Part shown: piece by piece, positions 16,227 through 18,712 of the stretch | Layout of the letters: every line of letters begins with the position of its first letter | Numbering within the stretch: position 1 is the stretch's first letter | Source of the DNA: Planctomycetota bacterium | GTDB taxonomy: Bacteria; Planctomycetota; PUPC01; JABMSA01 | Reading direction: 5' to 3' | Assembly: GCA_013202185.1 (NCBI GenBank) | Contig: JABMSA010000811.1 | Location: 1 to 18,712 of the forward strand | Length of the DNA stretch: 18,712 nt | Translations under genes and position numbers: made by a program | The notes under the pieces: model-generated | What the model was told of the DNA's origin: nothing | The model's database searches: none | Seen by the model: only the letters and a program-made list of their open reading frames with translations

Positions 16227-16316
16227 CGGTTAAATGTGGCCGGCGGATGTTGTCGAAGCGTTCCTGCGCGGCCGTGATTGCACACGGGGGCGCAATTCCT
16301 GTGCGGAAGATTCTGT

Positions 16317-16344
16317 TTGTATTATAGCCGCCGGCCGGTATAAT
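16317..16344 (+). promoter_or_regulatory. candidate promoter for the plus-strand DUF2752 gene
   Basis: A perfect TATAAT (16339-16344) is preceded at 16 bp by TTGTAT (16317-16322), a weak -35 with only the TTG matching. The predicted start near 16351 gives a leader of about 54 nt to the ATG at 16405. It is divergent from the operon promoter about 90 bp away. Confidence 0.45.
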
Positions 16345-16404
16345 CGGGATCGTGATATGCCCACGCATCTCTCCCGCGCGGCCCCTTGCTTCAGGCCTTC
16401 GACT

Positions 16405-16806
16405 ATGAACCGCAAATGGATATTCCCCCTGATCGTTTTCGTTGCGGGCGTTTCGGCGGCCGTTGTTCTGTATGCCGTTGATCCTGCCGGCTGTTCGTTC
16501 TGTCCGCCGTGTCCCTTCCGGTTCGTCACACGTTTGAATTGCCCGGGGTGCGGTTCGTTGCGTGCGTCTCATCTGTTGCTGCACGGCAACGTCGGTGCGG
16601 CCTTCAAGTTGAATCCTCTGATGGTGCTTTCGTTGCCCTACCTGATGTATTCCCTTGCTTCCTACGTTTCGACCAAGGTGCGTGGCCGCCCGCTCCCGGG
16701 CATTGGGCCCAGGCCGACCCTCATCCGGGGAGTGCTGGTTGTCATACTCGCATATTGGGTGGTCCGCAACACTTCCCTCTATGCCGCACTGATCGAACGC
16801 CTGTAA
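16405..16806 (+). CDS. DUF2752 membrane protein (second, divergent copy)
   Basis: The product has 133 residues and is the only convincing plus-strand gene. A signal-like hydrophobic segment (about 6-25) is followed by a cysteine-rich stretch CSFCPPC (C30, C33, C36) and the canonical DUF2752 signature CPGCGSLRASH (C46, C49), then GNVGAAFKLNPLMVLSLPYLMY, the usual second half of the family, and a final hydrophobic segment. The start at ATG 16405 puts the signal at the N terminus. ATG 16357 is possible but lies almost at the predicted transcription start. The stop is 19 bp from the pgi stop (convergent, with no visible terminator). Function is unknown; paired cysteines suggest metal binding or redox chemistry, which is inference. 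Confidence 0.83.
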   Translation: MNRKWIFPLIVFVAGVSAAVVLYAVDPAGCSFCPPCPFRFVTRLNCPGCGSLRASHLLLHGNVGAAFKLNPLMVLSLPYLMYSLASYVSTKVRGRPLPGIGPRPTLIRGVLVVILAYWVVRNTSLYAALIERL

Positions 16807-16825
16807 CCGCGTTTGCCCATGGCAT

Positions 16826-18394
16826 TCAGGCCGGCGGCGCCGCACTGTGCGCGATCCCCCTGGCAAGCAGCGTCGCAGCGCGCTCGCGAACCACCTTCAC
16901 CTCTGGGTTCGAGCCCGGGTCGATGTTCATCAGCCGCGAATACCAGAAGGTGATGTCGGCCCAGAGCTGGCCGATGACGGCGGCGTGCTCGAGCGACGGC
17001 CGACCGTGCAGCGTGATCCTGACACACGGCATCAGCTCCGAAAGGCGCACGTAGTTTGCTTCGGCGAGGATTATTTCTTCGTCGCCGAAGCGCAGGCCGG
17101 CATGGTCGGGATTGATCGGATCGATCTCCTCGCGGACCAATGGATGCAGCTCGCCCTCGACCGGCGTGTCGGTGAAGAGGCACACGGCCATCTTCGTCTT
17201 GTGGTTGGCGAGGATCCCCTCGAGGTTCATGTGCGAATCGCGCGGCAGGCCAAGATAGCGCGACATCGTAACATCGTTGTCGTCCTTGGTCACGCCCTCG
17301 TTCCAGAACTGCGTGAACTCGTCGCCCAGCATGATCAGGGCGTCGTCGTTGCAGGCCAGGTACACGTGATTGGTGCCGCGCGCCTTCTGATGGGCATAGA
17401 TGAATCGTCCGATCCGCAGCGGCAGGCCGTCGGCGCCTGCCAGGTCGAACGCCTCGATGGCTTTTCCGATGTCTTGCCAGAAGTCAAGTACCTCCATGCC
17501 GGCCGCCAGCATCGGCGCCAGCAGGATAGGCGTCTTGTCGCGGCCGAACCGACCCGAGATGTTGTCGGGCAGCCCGAGCACCAGGTTGCCGTCGCGCTCG
17601 CCCAACTCCCGCAGCGGGCCGGCATTGGCAAACACGATTCGTTTGGCCTCGCGCGGCGTGTACTCGTGGATCTTCACGGTCTCTTCGGTCTTGCCGCTTC
17701 GGGAAAATTCCATGAACAGCGTATTGTCGACCGTCGCGTCCGCCGGCAGCTCGGCAAGCCGGCGGGGCGAGTTTACAACCAGCCACCGGCACTTCTTCCC
17801 GGGGCTGCGATTGTAGAGATGAGCGATGAAATGATTCGACTGTTCGTTGGCGCCGATCCCCGAGTTGACCAGGTAGGTCGGCCCGTCATCGCCAAACGCA
17901 TCGGCCACGTAATCCCTGATCCTGAGCGCATCCGTTTTCATGAATCCGTCGAAGAATTTTTGCACGTGGCCCCTGTACGCCTCCGCGAACGAATCGCCCT
18001 CGACGGTCGGGAGGATGCTGCCGACCAACTTATCAACCGTCTCCTGCAGTTCGCCGGCGATCGGCGTGGGGCTCCTCGCCTCGACGGAAAAGAGCTGGGG
18101 AAACGGCGACGGCGCCTCTTCGACCACGGCAGCCCCAGCGGCGCCCGCTGCGGCCCCCGGCGCGCCGGCGGCCATCTTCGCCTGCATCACCAGGTCGCCA
18201 AAATCATTCTGTTCGAGGAGCGCCTCAGTCTCGCCCGCAGAAACGCGCATCGCTTCCGAGAGATTATTGATGAGCCCGAGCGGGTCCACTGCATTGCGGA
18301 CGGCCGCCCACAACTGATCCGCGCTCACGGCGCCCTCGCCCGCGTGCTCGAGCAGGGCAGTCACGAGTGAATTGAGATCCTTTTTTCGAGCCAT
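16826..18394 (-). CDS. pgi: glucose-6-phosphate isomerase-type sugar isomerase with N-terminal extension
   Basis: The product has 522 residues. The ATG at 18394 has AGGAGG 9 nt upstream. Residues about 1-75 form a helical domain unlike GPI, joined by an Ala/Gly-rich hinge (about 76-93) to the SIS-type isomerase. GPI-like landmarks are NSGIGANEQSNHF, FMEFSRSGKTEETV (about 227-240), SGRFGRDKTPILLAPMLAAGM (R282), FWNEGVTK (E366, at the position of ESxGK) and NIDPGSNPEVKVVRERA (K500, at the position of the C-terminal lysine motif). It should interconvert glucose-6-phosphate and fructose-6-phosphate, feeding UDP-GlcNAc synthesis. Several motifs are divergent, so a related phosphosugar is possible. 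It is monocistronic, with its own promoter, and convergent with the plus-strand DUF2752 gene. Confidence 0.85.
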   Translation of the reverse strand: MARKKDLNSLVTALLEHAGEGAVSADQLWAAVRNAVDPLGLINNLSEAMRVSAGETEALLEQNDFGDLVMQAKMAAGAPGAAAGAAGAAVVEEAPSPFPQLFSVEARSPTPIAGELQETVDKLVGSILPTVEGDSFAEAYRGHVQKFFDGFMKTDALRIRDYVADAFGDDGPTYLVNSGIGANEQSNHFIAHLYNRSPGKKCRWLVVNSPRRLAELPADATVDNTLFMEFSRSGKTEETVKIHEYTPREAKRIVFANAGPLRELGERDGNLVLGLPDNISGRFGRDKTPILLAPMLAAGMEVLDFWQDIGKAIEAFDLAGADGLPLRIGRFIYAHQKARGTNHVYLACNDDALIMLGDEFTQFWNEGVTKDDNDVTMSRYLGLPRDSHMNLEGILANHKTKMAVCLFTDTPVEGELHPLVREEIDPINPDHAGLRFGDEEIILAEANYVRLSELMPCVRITLHGRPSLEHAAVIGQLWADITFWYSRLMNIDPGSNPEVKVVRERAATLLARGIAHSAAPPA

Positions 18395-18469
18395 GCCGTT
18401 GGTCCTCCTGAGTTGGGTGGAATCACGCACCCCAGGGTTGTTTTGCTTCTGCGGATGCGACACAAGCCA

Positions 18470-18497
18470 AGTATAGGAATCCGCAGGCGCGATTCAA
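18470..18497 (-). promoter_or_regulatory. sigma70-type promoter for pgi
   Basis: TTGAAT (18497-18492, four of six) and TATACT (18475-18470, five of six) are spaced by 16 bp on the minus strand. The predicted start near 18463 leaves a leader of about 70 nt to the pgi ATG. Confidence 0.5.
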
Positions 18498-18712
18498 GTC
18501 GATTCACTATGCTCAGGCAAGCCAACGAATCGTGGTTGCATCCTTCGTCCCCATCGTGCCGCAACGCAGTCCCTCGCCGAGCCCTTTATACGCCCTTATT
18601 ATTCCTGCATATTACATTTCTCCCTAAATCATTGCCACGCCAGCACTTACAACTCGGACGGCCGATCCACCCCGACAAAATGCAGGGCGTTTTACGGAGT
18701 CAATGGGAACCA
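18498..18712. other. non-coding stretch upstream of pgi, nothing recognised
   Basis: No credible reading frame with a ribosome binding site, no RNA gene and no long repeat was seen on either strand. An AT-richer patch near 18586-18632 stands out from the GC-rich surroundings and could hold upstream regulatory sites or a promoter for a gene beyond the window. Confidence 0.5.

Noticed and set aside
16847..18370. 507-codon open frame on the plus strand
   Set aside because: It is fully antisense to pgi, has no recognisable motif or ribosome binding site, and its length comes from codon bias of the real gene.
18481..18512. GATTCAAGTC resembling a tRNA T-loop on the plus strand
   Set aside because: There is no flanking 5-bp T stem, no matching acceptor stem and no anticodon arm at the right distance.

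Overview
The window is high-GC bacterial chromosome with almost every gene on the minus strand. Lipobox-type lipoproteins, a Wzx-type flippase and a UDP-sugar acid dehydrogenase suggest an envelope with surface glycans, most likely a diderm. DUF2752 proteins, a large multidomain glycoside hydrolase family 2 (GH2) lipoprotein and an unusual glucose-6-phosphate isomerase recall uncultured Planctomycetota/PVC, Hydrogenedentota or Sumerlaeota-type genomes. That placement is inference only. I saw no phage, IS element, CRISPR array, rRNA or tRNA.

Layout in the direction of minus-strand transcription (right to left): (1) pgi (18394-16826), a GPI-type isomerase with an extra N-terminal domain and its own promoter. 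(2) A short plus-strand DUF2752 gene (16405-16806), convergent with pgi. Across a 293-bp divergent promoter region from it lies a second, minus-strand DUF2752 gene. (3) From that second DUF2752 gene to 4188, about 12 kb of tightly packed genes that look like one operon: DUF2752, two paralogous lipoproteins, a polytopic membrane protein, a WbpA-type UDP-GlcNAc 6-dehydrogenase, a Wzx-type flippase, two GT4 glycosyltransferases, a GT39/ArnT-type membrane glycosyltransferase, mnmG, lepB and a small anchored NTF2-like protein. Many junctions are 4-nt ATGA/GTGA overlaps. (4) A 1153-residue GH2 lipoprotein whose expected catalytic nucleophile is glycine. (5) The 5' part of an M20 metallopeptidase with a good sigma70-like promoter, running off the left edge.

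The core of the operon reads as a surface-glycan module. The dehydrogenase makes a uronic-acid sugar nucleotide, the two GT4 enzymes build a lipid-linked glycan in the cytoplasm, the flippase moves it across the inner membrane, and the GT39 enzyme could add a sugar from a polyprenyl-phosphate donor on the outer face. Housekeeping genes (mnmG for tRNA wobble uridine modification, lepB for signal peptide cleavage) are translationally coupled to its 3' end. The first four genes (DUF2752, twin lipoproteins, membrane protein) have no assigned function and are the best candidates for something undescribed.

Most noteworthy: the GH2 nucleophile Glu-to-Gly change, the twin lipoproteins, the divergent DUF2752 pair with two perfect TATAAT boxes and a 22-bp tandem repeat in one leader, the L7/L12-like hinge in pgi, and the degenerate box E in LepB.
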